A stretch of 64,000 nucleotides of DNA from Symsagittifera roscoffensis (taxonomy: Eukaryota > Xenacoelomorpha > Acoela > Convolutidae). Below, piece by piece: positions 63,560 through 64,000 of this stretch (position 1 is the stretch's first letter; each line of letters begins with the position of its first letter). Location of the stretch: assembly GCF_963678635.1 (NCBI RefSeq), contig NC_087062.1, forward strand, positions 92,357,845 through 92,421,844, read 5' to 3'. The translations under genes were made by a program, and so were the position numbers. The notes below the pieces were generated by a model. The model was given only the letters and a program-made list of their open reading frames with translations, had not been told where the DNA came from and ran no database searches.

Positions 63560-64000
63560 GCAATTTATATCAAGTGTCTTGTGCCACCTAGCAGAGTCCA
63601 AGAAAGATTTAATCTGCTAAATTTTGCATAACTGTTTATATTGATATGTGATAGCCGAAAATATCATTTTTACTTTAAAAATATCAAGTTTAAACATTGA
63701 ATTTTAAAAAATGTTTTATGCTTTTTGCTGCTCAACAATTAGACCGATAGTTAAACTTGATCAGTAATTAAGCCAGTTGTTAAGTGTCATTTTAATTTCA
63801 CAAAAACAAGCCAGAACTATGAAAACTTTGCCAACGTCAGTTTTTTCTAACGGAAACCAATTTGATAAAAACGCGTTTACAAATTTTTTTGGTCGTTTTG
63901 TCCGGCTAATTTAACTCAAGACTGTATCCACATTGCAATTAAAAGTCAAAAAATAAAATTTTAAAAAAAAATCAAGTTATTTTTTCAAAAAAGGTAACCA
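63560..64000. other. Right edge, no gene seen
   Basis: AT-rich sequence without recognisable features. Confidence 0.45.

Overview
The window is AT-rich eukaryotic (most likely invertebrate animal) DNA made mostly of transposable elements. The animal assignment rests on one exon of a class A (rhodopsin-type) GPCR at 60653-60879 with consensus splice sites, a CR1/jockey-type LINE whose protein begins with a 2A-like motif and a PHD finger, and Mutator-like transposase relics. I cannot name the phylum. No tRNA, rRNA or CRISPR was seen. One 200-base assembly gap lies at 57471-57670.

Region 1 (693-19605) is the main object: an 18.9 kb LTR retroelement of the Ty3/gypsy group, coding on the minus strand, between 410-bp LTRs that show only about three differences. 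In coding order it holds the 5' LTR (19196-19605), a primer-binding site, a structured 1.2 kb leader with a short conserved ORF, a 155-aa basic ORF, one uninterrupted 2740-codon Gag-Pol, and then a packed block of five further ORFs. These are two tiny membrane proteins joined by an ATGA overlap, a 377-codon Pro/Ser/Thr-rich frame with no methionine codon, an 872-codon Env-like glycoprotein frame with one nonsense codon, and a 601-aa protein of unknown function whose ATG overlaps the env stop (again ATGA). A 79-nt consensus intron follows the last stop codon. This resembles a complex endogenous retrovirus more than an ordinary gypsy element.

Region 2 (29776-40980) is a second, older copy of the same family with a clean 4-bp TTAA target duplication. 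It lost about 6 kb (capsid to the start of integrase) and the first half of env, but keeps the LTRs, leader hairpins, PBS, small ORFs and 3' intron. Comparing the two copies is the main evidence that the extra ORFs and RNA elements are real. The 3' LTR of this copy, 645 bp of its interior and about 3 kb of flank were tandemly duplicated (units 23084-27401 and 27402-30832). The first unit also contains a Mutator-like transposase relic and the second a 118-bp inverted duplication. A diverged solo LTR of the family lies at about 56424-56803.

Region 3 (41000-64000) is gene-poor. It holds a structurally complete LINE reading frame (50056-53553, 14-bp target duplication), at least six copies of one dispersed repeat (Rep-1), three of another (Rep-2), several MITE/foldback elements (one with an 8-bp target duplication, one carrying a 22-bp minisatellite), a second Mutator-like relic and the GPCR exon. 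A possible lipocalin exon lies at 20781-20988.
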